Source: Rhizobium rhododendri
Lineage (GTDB): Bacteria > Pseudomonadota > Alphaproteobacteria > Rhizobiales > Rhizobiaceae
Direction: 5' to 3'
NCBI RefSeq assembly: GCF_007000325.2
Contig: NZ_CP117268.1
Span: forward strand, 868,001-932,000
DNA: 64,000 bases
Under the pieces are notes generated by a model. That model was not told the DNA's origin and made no database searches. It was given only the letters and a program-made list of their open reading frames with translations. Within the stretch, counting starts at the first letter, position 1. Every line of letters begins with the position of its first letter. The position numbers and the translations under genes were made by a program. This document shows positions 27,276 through 35,475 of this stretch, piece by piece.

Positions 27276-27716
27276 ATGCTGAATATTGCCGCCTATGCGG
27301 GCCTGTTCTCAACGGCATTCATTGCTGCCACCATCTTCCCATTGCAGTCTGAAGCTGTTCTGGTCGGCATGCTCCTTTCGACAAAATTTTCGGTCGTGGG
27401 CGTGGTTATCGTTGCATCTGTTGGCAACACTCTCGGAGCCATGGCGAACTGGTTTCTTGGGCGGTGGATAGAGCGCTTTAGAGAGTATCGCTGGTTCCCG
27501 TTGAGCGACAAGGGATTGGAACGCTCGATAAAATGGTATCGGCGATACGGCAAATGGTCGCTTTTACTGTCATGGATGCCAATCGTCGGCGATGGCCTCA
27601 CCGTTATCGCTGGTGTTCTTCGGGAGCCACTTCTTACATTCACAATCCTTGTTGCCATCGCGAAAACCGGGCGTTACGTCGTGCTTGCGCTCGCTACCCT
27701 TCACCTGATTGGTTGA
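27276..27716 (+). CDS. YqaA/DedA-like inner-membrane protein
   Basis: A 146-residue membrane protein of the YqaA (SNARE-associated, DedA superfamily) type. Motifs are FPLQSEAVLVGMLL (the E in the re-entrant loop), VASVGNTLGAMANWFLGRW (G-x-x-x-G helix), then a cytosolic basic stretch KWYRRYGKWSLLLSWMPIVG, and DGLTVIAGVLREP. DedA-superfamily members are lipid-translocase-like; YqaA itself is uncharacterised. Four membrane helices are predicted. No operon partner is evident; the next gene is 500 bp away. Confidence 0.88.
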   Translation: MLNIAAYAGLFSTAFIAATIFPLQSEAVLVGMLLSTKFSVVGVVIVASVGNTLGAMANWFLGRWIERFREYRWFPLSDKGLERSIKWYRRYGKWSLLLSWMPIVGDGLTVIAGVLREPLLTFTILVAIAKTGRYVVLALATLHLIG

Positions 27717-28226
27717 AGGATGTTTTGAAGCGAGAAGAGATATCACCGACATGCTGTCTTTCGACGTCACCCAATCGAACACGGCTGATCAAAAAGCGAC
27801 CGCAGCAGGCACCCAACGGAACTTCACGCGCCTGTCGCTCAACTCTTGCAAGAGAGCGCTTAGCCAAGCAGACCGTCCGCTTCGAGTAAGATGAGGGCAT
27901 CGCAACGCCTTCGCCTCGACCATGCGTAGCTTTCGCTCTGCGATAGCCCCGGACAGAGACAGTCAATTTTACCCGATGAACGCATACACGCGATTTCAGT
28001 CAGTTTCCGGCTGACCCAACAATACGCGCCCAAAATTCTCGGCAGAGATCCTGCGGGCGCAATCCGATTGCCTCCATGACAGGCATTGTTGAAAATTGTG
28101 GCTGGCGGGCGCGACCCCGGAATTGAAGTTCGCAGAAAGGTGAATATAAGAAGAGAGCGGCTCTTCCCTGGACGATGCGCGCCACCGATTTCCAATTTGC
28201 GCCAAGCATTGCAGCGGAAGACGAAC
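27717..28226. other. Intergenic region upstream of the KaiC-like gene
   Basis: About 510 bp. The KaiC frame is open from 28086 but homology starts at 28227. No other gene or obvious operator is recognised. Confidence 0.4.
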
Positions 28227-29669
28227 ATGCCCAAACAGAAAAAGCCTACTTTTGTCAGTACGGGAATTACCGGGCTCGATGAGATTTTGCGCGGCGGCCT
28301 GCCAGCGTCGAACCTTTATATGCTGCAGGGAGCGCCGGGATCGGGTAAAACGACAGCCGCTCTGCAATTTTTGCGTGCAGGTGTCGAGGCCGGCGAAAGC
28401 TGCATATACGTCACGCTCTCGCAGACCGCCGCAGAGCTTGAAGCTATCGCCATTTCGCACGGGTGGACGCTCGAAGGGATCCGGGTCGAGGAACTGTCGA
28501 CATCCGGTACCGTCAACGAAGCGGACGATCAGAGCATCTTCCTGACGGCCGATCTTCGTCTGGACGAAACGAGAAAAGCTATCGAAGCGGCGATCGAGGA
28601 ACACAAGCCGCGCCGTCTCGTCTACGACTCCCTTCTCGAAATCAGGCTCATCACCGGCGATAGCCCCCGTTTTCGCCGCGAGTTGATTGGCTTTAAGTCA
28701 TTCCTTGCCAAACAGAACGTCGTGGCCTTGCTGCTCGATACCCAGACCGCTGGCCCCGACCGCAGTGGCGAGGAGGTCGAGGGGCTTGCTCATGGTGTGA
28801 TCCGGTTTGACAAGTCGCTCGAGGAATATGGCGGTGTGCGCCGCCGCATCGAGGTCTCCAAGATGCGCGGCGTACCGATTGCCGACGGATATCACGACAT
28901 GGCTATCCGCGAAGGGGAGGGCGTCCTCGTGTTCCCTCGAATTATGTCCAGCAAGGCGTCGGAAAATCCGAAGCCGCAACTGATCAAATCCGGTGTCGCA
29001 GAGCTCGACGAAATGTTTGGGGGAGGCCAGGAGGCCGGGACCACGACACTCGTCATCGGGCAGTCGGGCACCGGCAAGTCGACGATGTCATCCCTCTACG
29101 CCACAGCAGCGCTCGAGCGCGGTGAAAGTGTGGCGCTGTTCCTGTTCGAGGAGCGGCTGGAAACCTTCTTCCGCCGTTCCGAGGGCCTGGGTATGGAACT
29201 GAGGCAGTTCCATAAAGACGGCAAACTCATCTTGCGAGATTTCAATCCCAATGAAATCTCGCCGGGAGAGTTCGGCCAGATCGTCCAGGATGCGGTCACA
29301 CAGAACAAGTCGAAGGTGGTGGTGATCGACAGCCTGACGGGATACCTAAATTCTCTGCCGCACCGCGAGAAAGCGGTGCGCGATATCCAGTCCCTCTTGA
29401 AGTATTTGGCCCGCTCCGGTGTCCTGACCATGTTGATTGTCGCTCAACACGGCTTGATAGGCCAGAATGTTGGCATAGATGTCGATGTCAGCTTTCTTGG
29501 CGATACCGTCCTGCTGTTGCGGATCATGGAGCATGAGGGGCGACTGCGCCGGAATATAACCGTGGTCAAGAAGCGCCACGGCCCGCATGATCTCAATGTA
29601 CGTGAACTGCTGATCGAAAGCGGTAGCGTCAGCGTGGTTGCCTATAATCCGCTTCCAGATCCAAAATGA
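28227..29669 (+). CDS. kaiC: KaiC-like double-domain ATPase
   Basis: A 480-residue protein with two RecA-like KaiC domains. Domain 1 (about 8-240) has Walker A GAPGSGKTT (35-43). Where KaiC proteins carry the catalytic Glu pair it reads YVTLSQT (61-67), so that pair is missing. Domain 2 (about 252-475) has Walker A GQSGTGKST (278-286), the Glu pair FLFEERLE (308-309) and Walker B VVVIDSLTG. The position of the cyanobacterial phospho-sites Ser431/Thr432 reads Ser422-Phe423, so only the serine is kept. It therefore probably is not a full clock ATPase, but an energy or stress regulator like other proteobacterial KaiC proteins. The start at 28227 has GCGGAAG upstream. It overlaps the kinase gene downstream by ATGA. 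No kaiB lies between or nearby. Confidence 0.92.
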   Translation: MPKQKKPTFVSTGITGLDEILRGGLPASNLYMLQGAPGSGKTTAALQFLRAGVEAGESCIYVTLSQTAAELEAIAISHGWTLEGIRVEELSTSGTVNEADDQSIFLTADLRLDETRKAIEAAIEEHKPRRLVYDSLLEIRLITGDSPRFRRELIGFKSFLAKQNVVALLLDTQTAGPDRSGEEVEGLAHGVIRFDKSLEEYGGVRRRIEVSKMRGVPIADGYHDMAIREGEGVLVFPRIMSSKASENPKPQLIKSGVAELDEMFGGGQEAGTTTLVIGQSGTGKSTMSSLYATAALERGESVALFLFEERLETFFRRSEGLGMELRQFHKDGKLILRDFNPNEISPGEFGQIVQDAVTQNKSKVVVIDSLTGYLNSLPHREKAVRDIQSLLKYLARSGVLTMLIVAQHGLIGQNVGIDVDVSFLGDTVLLLRIMEHEGRLRRNITVVKKRHGPHDLNVRELLIESGSVSVVAYNPLPDPK

Positions 29670-30718
29670 ATGATGTTCCAACCGACAGCGAGCTGGACTG
29701 GGTGCTCGTCCTGGCTCCCTTTCGCAAGGATGCCGATTACATTGCAGCATTTCTTCGGGAACAGATGATCGAGGTCATGCCCGCAAAGGCCGGCGACGAG
29801 CTGGGTGAGCACCTAGCCCGTTCGCCCGGCATCATTGTCATTACCCATGAGGCGCTCAATCCAGAGGCAGTTGCGCGCATTGCGGAGCATCTTGCAGAGC
29901 AGCCCGACTGGTCGGAAGTACCCATCATCGTCCTCCTGGAACGTAGCGCGCCGATTGCACGAATCCGTGTCCAATTGCAGAATTCCTGGCCCGGAGCACG
30001 TCTCCTGTTTCACACGCGCCCAATAGCCCCGCTGGAACTTGTGAACGGGATCCAGTCAAACCTCCTGGTACGACTGCGCCAACGTCAGGTCCGAGATTCC
30101 ATCGAGCGCGAAAGAGAGCTTCGTCTGGAGCTCAATCACAGGGTAAAAAACATCCTGGCAAGCGTTGGCTCGATCTTTCAGATGACTCGACGCGGAGCCA
30201 CAACCGTCGAGGACCTCGCCAGCAATTATACCGGTCGCCTTCAAGCGCTTTCCGACGTGCATACGGCCGTTTTCGAAGCCGGTGGCGAGGAGGTCGCGCT
30301 TTCCGCAGTGGTTGACCTGACTGTCTCTCCTTACAACAAGGATGGCGTGAGCCGCATAAAAGTCAGTGGGCCGGGCATCGTCGTCAGTCGCAACGCTGGA
30401 ACGACGATAGCGCTGTGCCTGCATGAGCTCATCACCAACGCCATCAAATACGGTGCGCTCTCCCGACCTGAGGGGCATGTAGAGATCGTCTGGACATTCG
30501 CAAAAGACGACAGTTCCGATTTCTCCCTGAACTGGACCGAAGTGGGCGGGCCCATGGTTCGCGAGCCGACGCGGCAGGGATACGGCACGCGATATGTGAG
30601 GTCTGCGTTGGGATCGCTGTTCGGAACGGCTCCCGAAATCGTTTTTGCTCCAGGTGGCTTCCGATGCAGCGTAAGCGGTCCGGTGAAAAGGATTTCGAGC
30701 GGCACCACAGGTTCATGA
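29666..30718 (+). CDS. HWE-family sensor histidine kinase coupled to KaiC
   Basis: A 350-residue cytosolic histidine kinase. Residues about 10-125 resemble a receiver-like fold (WVLVLAPFRKDADYIAAFLR, then GIIVITHEAL, VPIIVLLERS), without a conserved phospho-acceptor Asp that I can place. A coiled coil (135-153) leads to the H-box ELNHRVKNILASVGSIFQMT with His158. The ATPase part has CLHELITNAIKYGALS (N-box) and the W-x-E motif LNWTEVGGP with PTRQGYGTRY, as in HWE/HisKA_2 kinases. There is no membrane segment. In other alphaproteobacteria this kinase type follows kaiC and kaiB; here it overlaps kaiC directly by four bases. The partner response regulator is not in the window. Confidence 0.92.
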   Translation: MNDVPTDSELDWVLVLAPFRKDADYIAAFLREQMIEVMPAKAGDELGEHLARSPGIIVITHEALNPEAVARIAEHLAEQPDWSEVPIIVLLERSAPIARIRVQLQNSWPGARLLFHTRPIAPLELVNGIQSNLLVRLRQRQVRDSIERERELRLELNHRVKNILASVGSIFQMTRRGATTVEDLASNYTGRLQALSDVHTAVFEAGGEEVALSAVVDLTVSPYNKDGVSRIKVSGPGIVVSRNAGTTIALCLHELITNAIKYGALSRPEGHVEIVWTFAKDDSSDFSLNWTEVGGPMVREPTRQGYGTRYVRSALGSLFGTAPEIVFAPGGFRCSVSGPVKRISSGTTGS

Positions 30719-30889
30719 CCATTTCCGCAAGCGTCGCGTGATCGAGATTTCTCGTAATACTTTTGCAGATAGTTGTTGGCCAAGGATCGATTTAGCCGCC
30801 TGCGCGTTCCTTTCTCTCGCGTCAAAAGGACACCGTTAAGTGGCCCTATCTTCTTTTTAGTTCCATAACCTACCTTACGCAGCTTTGAC

Positions 30890-31236
30890 ATGTAGCGGCT
30901 ATTTAGTAATGCGACAGGTGGGCCGGTTAGACATGCGACAGTCTCGCCTTTCGATGCACTGGTCAACATCAATGTTGGGAGCAAGGATGACGACGTCCAG
31001 CCTGGTGGAGACCAGGAGCGAACGGAGTCGTCATGTCCTGTTTGATCACCATGTCGCAGAAAGAATTGCATCGCCTCGAAGTCATCCAGAAGATCCGGGA
31101 TCATCGCTTGAGTGTAGTTCAGGCGGCCGAACTGCTTGCTCTCTGTCGCAGCCAGGTCCACAGGCTGCTACAGGCTTATGACAGTGCCGGTTCGGCCGGC
31201 CTCTTGTCGAAGAAGCGATCACGATGTCCGCATACC
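30890..31236 (+). mobile_element. 5' remnant of an ISNCY-type insertion sequence
   Basis: The frame 31033-31239 encodes SQKELHRLEVIQKIRDHRLS then VVQAAELLALCRSQVHRLLQ, the N-terminal helix-turn-helix of ISNCY-like transposases (here with AGLLSKKRSR following). The DDE catalytic part is missing, so the element is truncated at about 31230. Upstream, the nonamer ATGCGACAG occurs twice (about 30908 and 30940), as expected for a transposase-binding terminal region. The left end probably lies near 30890-30900. Confidence 0.7.
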
Positions 31237-31239
31237 TGA

Positions 31240-31533
31240 AATGAGGCCGTCGCCGTCCTCCTCTCCATTGCTCTTGGCGGCGAAATGATCGTTGACCATG
31301 ACGGAGACGTGCATCATCGCCAACACGGGATGGCGTCTGGCATTGCCCTCGGCGATGGGGGTGACGTACTTGGCCGCGATGTCGAACAGGACTGTTGCCA
31401 TTGTCCGCATCGATCACGGCGTCCAGGAAGCCGTCGACATCGATGGCGCGCGTCTGAATGTTGCACAGGGGCCGCCAGGAGGGTCTTGGACGCTATTTGC
31501 AGTCAGTTCCTTCGCGCCGCTGCCGATTTCAAA
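31240..31533. other. Unassigned sequence between IS remnant and Fic promoter
   Basis: About 290 bp. A minus-strand frame (about 31219-31410) is open, but I do not recognise its product. It may be a fragment of a gene truncated by the IS. Confidence 0.35.
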
Positions 31534-31734
31534 ATAATCAAAAAATCGCAGATCATGTTGTTGATAATCAAATTTCCACACTAATAATGGATTTTCCACT
31601 TTTCTATGTTTATAGCCATAATCAATTCTCCACAAAAACCGCACAAAATAACCGAAAATAAATGAACGTAATCCACTCTCCGCATTGACACGTGATAGTA
31701 ATCGTATTTCCATATCTTTAATTGATTTCCCACA
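31534..31734 (+). repeat. Array of degenerate 17-bp repeats upstream of the Fic gene
   Basis: Six copies close to the consensus RTAATCAAWTTTCCACA lie at 31564-31580, 31584-31600, 31618-31634, 31668-31684, 31698-31714 and 31718-31734. A weaker seventh is at 31534-31550. The best pair (31564 and 31618) share 15 of 17 bases; others share about 13. All face the same way. Start-to-start distances are 30, 20, 34, 50, 30 and 20, mostly multiples of ten. The last copy ends 11 bp before the Fic start codon. This looks like a multi-site operator; some copies also resemble degenerate DnaA boxes (TTCTCCACA). Confidence 0.6.
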
Positions 31735-31745
31735 CGGAGCCAATC

Positions 31746-33302
31746 ATGACGTTCAGACCATTCCCCCGCATATTTCAGGAACGTTTGGTGCCGGCACGCG
31801 CCACCCTTGTCGGCTGGAGCGCTCTGATAACCGAATTTTCGGTAAAGGCTCCCTTGAAAACACCAACAGCCATTTCAGACGTCACCCTCAGGGATACCAA
31901 ACGAGAGATGGACGGCTGGAAAATCTACGATGCCCGCTATGCGCCCGCCAATACCCTCGCTGGTCACCTGACGTTCGCCCTACGTTACGAAGGCGTCGAC
32001 TTGCTGATACTCAAGCGTCTCCTTACCGCGGCACCAAAACGTGAAATCGAGGAATTGGTGCTCAGCGAACCGACGGGGGCGATGGCCCGCCGCGTCTGGT
32101 TTTTCTATGAATGGCTGACAGATGAAAAACTAAATGTTCCAGATGCCGGTCGCGGCAACTACGTCGATGCCATCGATCCGGCCGCGTATTTTACATCTCT
32201 GCCGGCCAATTCGACCCGCCACCGCGTGAGGAACAACTTGTTAGGCAACCGCGAGTTCTGCCCGATGGTAAGACGGACGCCTACACTTGACAATGCTGTC
32301 GGCAGCCATTGGGACGTGCAGACAAAAGACCTGATCGGCGGAGTCAGCACAGGCGTTGTCGCGCGCGCGGCCAGCTTCATGTTACTTGCTGACACACAGG
32401 CCTCCTATCAAATCGAAGGTGAACGCCCGCCCCGAAATCGGCTTGAACGATGGATGAGAGCCGTTTCCCAAGCTGGCAAATACCCACTTTCCGTAGATGA
32501 ACTAGAGCGCCTGCAAACCATCGTTATCGAAGAAGACCGCTTTATAAAACAAGGCCTGCGTGACGAAGATGGATTTATTGGTGTACGAGACCGAGAAAAC
32601 AATCCACTTCCAGAATTCGTGCCAGCCCGACATGAAGACGTTAAAGCTCTTATTGAAGGCATAATCGATGCTGGGCAGAGAATGGCGGAAAGCGGAGTAG
32701 ACGCCGTTGTGCAAGCGACTATTGTGGCGTTCGGCTTCGTCGCAGTGCATCCGTTCGTTGATGGGAACGGACGACTACACCGCTATCTGATACACCATGT
32801 ACTTGCCGAACGCGGCTTCACGCCCGCAGGATTGATATTCCCAGTCTCAACTGTTCTGCTCGATCGCGAAGCCGACTACGCAGCGCACCTACGCAACTTC
32901 ACCGGACCCCTTCTACCGTATATCGAGTGGGTGCCGACTGCGCAGCAGAACGTTTCCGTCCTGAACGACACCGCCGATCTTTATCGCTACGGCGATTATA
33001 CATCCCTGTCGGAATTCTTATACGCGTGCGTCATCAGGACAATCGAAGAAGACCTTCCCAAAGAAATTGCATATTTGGCTTCCTACGACGAGGCGAAACA
33101 AAGAATACAGGACCTGCTGGAAATGCCAGATTCGATGATTGGCTCGCTTATTACGTTCGTCAGCCAGAACAACGGTCAACTCTCCAAAAAGCGAAGAAAT
33201 AGGGAATTCGTGAAGCTGACGGACAAAGAAGTGGCCAACATCGAGCAGATCATTGCCGATGCGTTCGAGCCGGAAGATCACGAGAGCACACAAAATCACT
33301 GA
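31746..33302 (+). CDS. Fic-domain protein with N-terminal inhibitory motif
   Basis: A 518-residue Fic protein. Fic enzymes usually transfer AMP from ATP to Ser/Thr/Tyr of a target. The catalytic motif HPFVDGNGRLHR (335-346) is complete, including the catalytic His and the Arg that bind the nucleotide. Upstream, SYQIEG at 220-225 fits the S/T-x-x-x-E-G/N inhibitory helix, placing it among class II, self-inhibited Fic proteins. The N-terminal 200 residues have an unassigned domain, and the tail (about 440-518) is helical and could be a winged-helix DNA-binding region, as in some Fic regulators; I am unsure of that. The start 31746 has CGGAGCC upstream; ATG-like starts further up are weaker. An array of 17-bp repeats precedes it, suggesting autoregulation. 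No antitoxin gene is adjacent. Confidence 0.92.
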   Translation: MTFRPFPRIFQERLVPARATLVGWSALITEFSVKAPLKTPTAISDVTLRDTKREMDGWKIYDARYAPANTLAGHLTFALRYEGVDLLILKRLLTAAPKREIEELVLSEPTGAMARRVWFFYEWLTDEKLNVPDAGRGNYVDAIDPAAYFTSLPANSTRHRVRNNLLGNREFCPMVRRTPTLDNAVGSHWDVQTKDLIGGVSTGVVARAASFMLLADTQASYQIEGERPPRNRLERWMRAVSQAGKYPLSVDELERLQTIVIEEDRFIKQGLRDEDGFIGVRDRENNPLPEFVPARHEDVKALIEGIIDAGQRMAESGVDAVVQATIVAFGFVAVHPFVDGNGRLHRYLIHHVLAERGFTPAGLIFPVSTVLLDREADYAAHLRNFTGPLLPYIEWVPTAQQNVSVLNDTADLYRYGDYTSLSEFLYACVIRTIEEDLPKEIAYLASYDEAKQRIQDLLEMPDSMIGSLITFVSQNNGQLSKKRRNREFVKLTDKEVANIEQIIADAFEPEDHESTQNH

Positions 33303-33434
33303 GGACCCGCTGGCCGGTGATCGTACTCAGGACTCGTACACCACACCGCCGTCCAACATGTTCACGGGTAGAGTCGAAGGAAATTCGCAAATATAGTCGG
33401 CGCGCCAGAGGCCTCTCGGAAAACCTCCCTGATA

Positions 33435-33829
33435 TCAGCCTCTGCCCTCCTTCTCGGCAGAACCCCTCGTCTTCGCCATACACCCGCAAAGAAAGATTCC
33501 TGCGCATAGCTCGGCCCGCTGCCGTACCTCTTCTAACGAGGGAGGCTTTTTCTGATTGAGCATCACACCGCGTTGAGGCTCGAACACCATCACTTCACGG
33601 AGCGCCGCCCGCCAGGGAGATGTCGGCGATAGCGATTTCTCCCGTCCGGCAGCGAGATTGCAGCCACCCCTCGACGACCTTGGAAGTACCCAGAATCGCC
33701 CGTTTGTAGAAAGCGTCTGCGACCTCCGGAAAGCGGTCGGCCTCCGTAACAACGAGCTTGTAAATGGCGATCGTATCGAGATCGAGAGTTAGCCGGCCCA
33801 GTACCTCCAGCAAATGGACGAGCTCATCG
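33435..33829 (-). pseudogene. C-terminal remnant of a TetR-family regulator
   Basis: Two minus-strand frames together give a TetR-type ligand-binding domain. The first part reads YKLVVTEADRFPEVADAFYK then VEGWLQSRCRTGEIAIADIS; it shifts frame near 33600 into ALREVMVFEPQRGVMLNQKK followed by PSLEEVRQRAELCAGIFL. The DNA-binding N-terminus is absent, replaced by the beginning of a serine recombinase, so the gene is both truncated and frameshifted. Confidence 0.7.
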
Positions 33830-33981
33830 CGCCAACCAAGGGCGATAGCGCGCCCGCGAAGCGCATATTGCCGCATGGCGCTCTCGGTATTGTCGATGAC
33901 TTGCCGCATCGAAGATTGGCGGACGTAGAGGTATGCGCTGCGTTCACGGTGATGGGGCTGGACTTTGAGGTGTACATTCAT
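33595..33981 (-). pseudogene. Truncated serine recombinase fused to TetR remnant
   Basis: The first 50 codons (33981-33832) encode RSAYLYVRQSSMRQVIDNTE then SAMRQYALRGRAIALGW, the N-terminus of a large serine recombinase with the YVRQS motif that includes the catalytic serine. The frame then passes without a break into a TetR C-terminal domain and stops at 33595. The fused product has about 128 residues and cannot be an active recombinase. The start overlaps the preceding small gene by ATGA, so the original operon structure is preserved up to the break. Confidence 0.75.
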
Positions 33982-34259
33982 GGTGCTCTCCGTTGATGGA
34001 TGCTCATGGCGATGGTCGCCAGGACATGAACGACGGCGCTGAGTTCGCCGTGCGCCGGTCGGGTGGCCGATGATAGGTAAAACTGCCTCTGGTCTGGGCT
34101 TGCCGCTGTAGTCAGTGTGCGGGCCCATCCCCACATGCCGCGGCGCAGAAAAAGCATGAGCCCGCTACGAGCCTTGAGCGGCAGAGCTTCACCGAGAGCT
34201 GCGCCGCGCAGTACCTCGTACTGGTCCGCGATGTCGGGCAATGAACACGCCGGTCCCAC
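33978..34259 (-). CDS. Small protein of a serine-recombinase module
   Basis: A 93-residue protein (MGPACSLPDIADQYEVLRGA, then LPLKARSGLMLFLRRGMWGW). From memory, similar small proteins sit directly before large serine recombinases in proteobacterial mobile modules; the function is unknown. It is preceded 8 bp upstream by an HTH gene and followed, with ATGA overlap, by the truncated recombinase, so the three form one operon. Confidence 0.6.
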   Translation of the reverse strand: MGPACSLPDIADQYEVLRGAALGEALPLKARSGLMLFLRRGMWGWARTLTTAASPDQRQFYLSSATRPAHGELSAVVHVLATIAMSIHQRRAP

Positions 34260-34267
34260 GGTAACGT

Positions 34268-34729
34268 CTAGCGGATCGTTTTTTTTAACACCCGCTCGAT
34301 CGTCCGGGGATGTAGTGCGATATCGAATTCGGTGCGAACCAGCTTGGCGAGATCGCGGGCATGAACGGGTTCGCCCGGGACCAGTTTCGCCTGCAGAAAT
34401 GCCAGGACTTCGTCGTCGACCTTGTGGGGTCCACGGGGTCCCGGCTTTGCCGGCACCAGTCCGGCGATCCCCGTCGCGTCGAAGTTTGACTTGGCCTGAT
34501 AGTAAGTCGGTCTGGAAACCCCATACTCGTCGGAAGCGTCTGTTACCGAGACGTTGTCGACGGAGACGCGTCGCAGCATCTCGTATTTGACCTGGACCGC
34601 GTCGTGCGGATCGAAAAACTCGCTGCCGCGAAACTTTGGATCGCGCACCTTCTCGGAATTTGGATTGAAGGTGCCCTCGTCGATGAGCTCATCCATCTTT
34701 GATCGCTTGCCGCCGTACTTCGCGAGCAT
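34268..34729 (-). CDS. Helix-turn-helix protein of a serine-recombinase module
   Basis: A 153-residue protein with a Fis/IS-type helix-turn-helix: VTDASDEYGVSRPTYYQAKS at about 60-80, followed by the second DNA-binding-like part GLVPAKPGPRGPHKVDDEVL and HPRTIERVLKK at the end. This layout matches HTH proteins found with large serine recombinases, and is reminiscent of the N-terminal half of transposases. The gene looks complete. It is the first of three coupled genes; because the recombinase is broken, the module is presumably no longer mobile. Confidence 0.7.
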   Translation of the reverse strand: MLAKYGGKRSKMDELIDEGTFNPNSEKVRDPKFRGSEFFDPHDAVQVKYEMLRRVSVDNVSVTDASDEYGVSRPTYYQAKSNFDATGIAGLVPAKPGPRGPHKVDDEVLAFLQAKLVPGEPVHARDLAKLVRTEFDIALHPRTIERVLKKTIR

Positions 34730-34852
34730 TGCAGGCTCCGGATATGAGATCGAGTATGAATGTAATTGTATTTATACCGCATATCTCGATTATATCAAGG
34801 ATTGGATCACACTTGTAACGCGGATTTAGGCCGATAAAACAGCTATAATTGC

Positions 34853-35182
34853 TCATTTTAGATCCCCAAGCGGCATAATCCCCTTTACATGTGCGGCATA
34901 ATTATCCTTACACTCCGCGCGCGGCCGCGTTGCCAGCCTGCCGCAAAGGTGTTCCACCATGGTCGCTAGATCCATCAAGTTCGAAACGAGCAAGAGCGCA
35001 CGCCCGTTGCTCACGACAACTTCTGGATCGATGCTCACAAGATCAGTCCATTGAGGGGGACGCGGCCATATGGCGCCATCGTCGGTCTGCAGCAGCAGCC
35101 GGTCGCCTTGCAAGTTACTTCGCTTGCCAACGCAGCGCAGCTGCCGTCCGAAAAGAGGATGAAACTGATGCGTAACCAGCAC
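34853..35182 (-). CDS. DUF5372-like protein
   Basis: A protein of about 109 residues with the pattern VTHQFHPLFGRQLRCVGKRS, GDRLLLQTDDGAIWPRPPQW, TDLVSIDPEVVVSNGRALLL and LMDLATMVEHLCGRL. This fits the small DUF5372 family that accompanies recombinase modules. I choose the GTG at 35182; the frame is open to 35269, where an IS66 fragment lies on the other strand. Its function is unknown. It precedes the HTH gene by about 120 bp on the same strand, so it probably belongs to the same former module. Confidence 0.6.
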   Translation of the reverse strand: MLVTHQFHPLFGRQLRCVGKRSNLQGDRLLLQTDDGAIWPRPPQWTDLVSIDPEVVVSNGRALLLVSNLMDLATMVEHLCGRLATRPRAECKDNYAAHVKGIMPLGDLK

Positions 35183-35223
35183 TAGCTGCTGATCTGCGCT
35201 GGTCGTGGCTGCATTCTGGGATA

Positions 35224-35378
35224 AGGTACAAGAGGCTGGAAGAGCAACCTTTACCTGGCGCGGCATCAAGGATGGCCTGATGACGATGACCCACGCCCAG
35301 TTCGAAGCCTTGTTTGATGGCCTCGATTGGCGGCGGGTTCATGCGGTCAAGGCGAGGACGCCCGAGACAATCGAATAG
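35224..35378 (+). mobile_element. Fragment of IS66 tnpB (orf2)
   Basis: The plus strand encodes RYKRLEE, then after a one-base frameshift FTWRGIKDGLMTMTHAQFEA and LFDGLDWRRVHAVKARTPE, ending at TAG 35376. This is the C-terminal third of the IS66 TnpB protein. The rest of the element is not present, so this is a scar of a past insertion. Confidence 0.8.
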
Positions 35379-35475
35379 CTGCGACACGATGACTCAGGGC
35401 CGCAAATTCAAACGGCAATTCAGGTCGATAGATCTCCATCAAGGGAACCACTATTACGCCGAAAGGTGATAAAAT

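Noticed and set aside
31564..31734. Replication origin (DnaA boxes plus AT-rich DNA) upstream of the Fic gene
   Set aside because: Some repeat copies resemble DnaA boxes, but no replication gene (repABC, dnaA) is nearby and the array runs right up to a start codon, so an operator is more likely.
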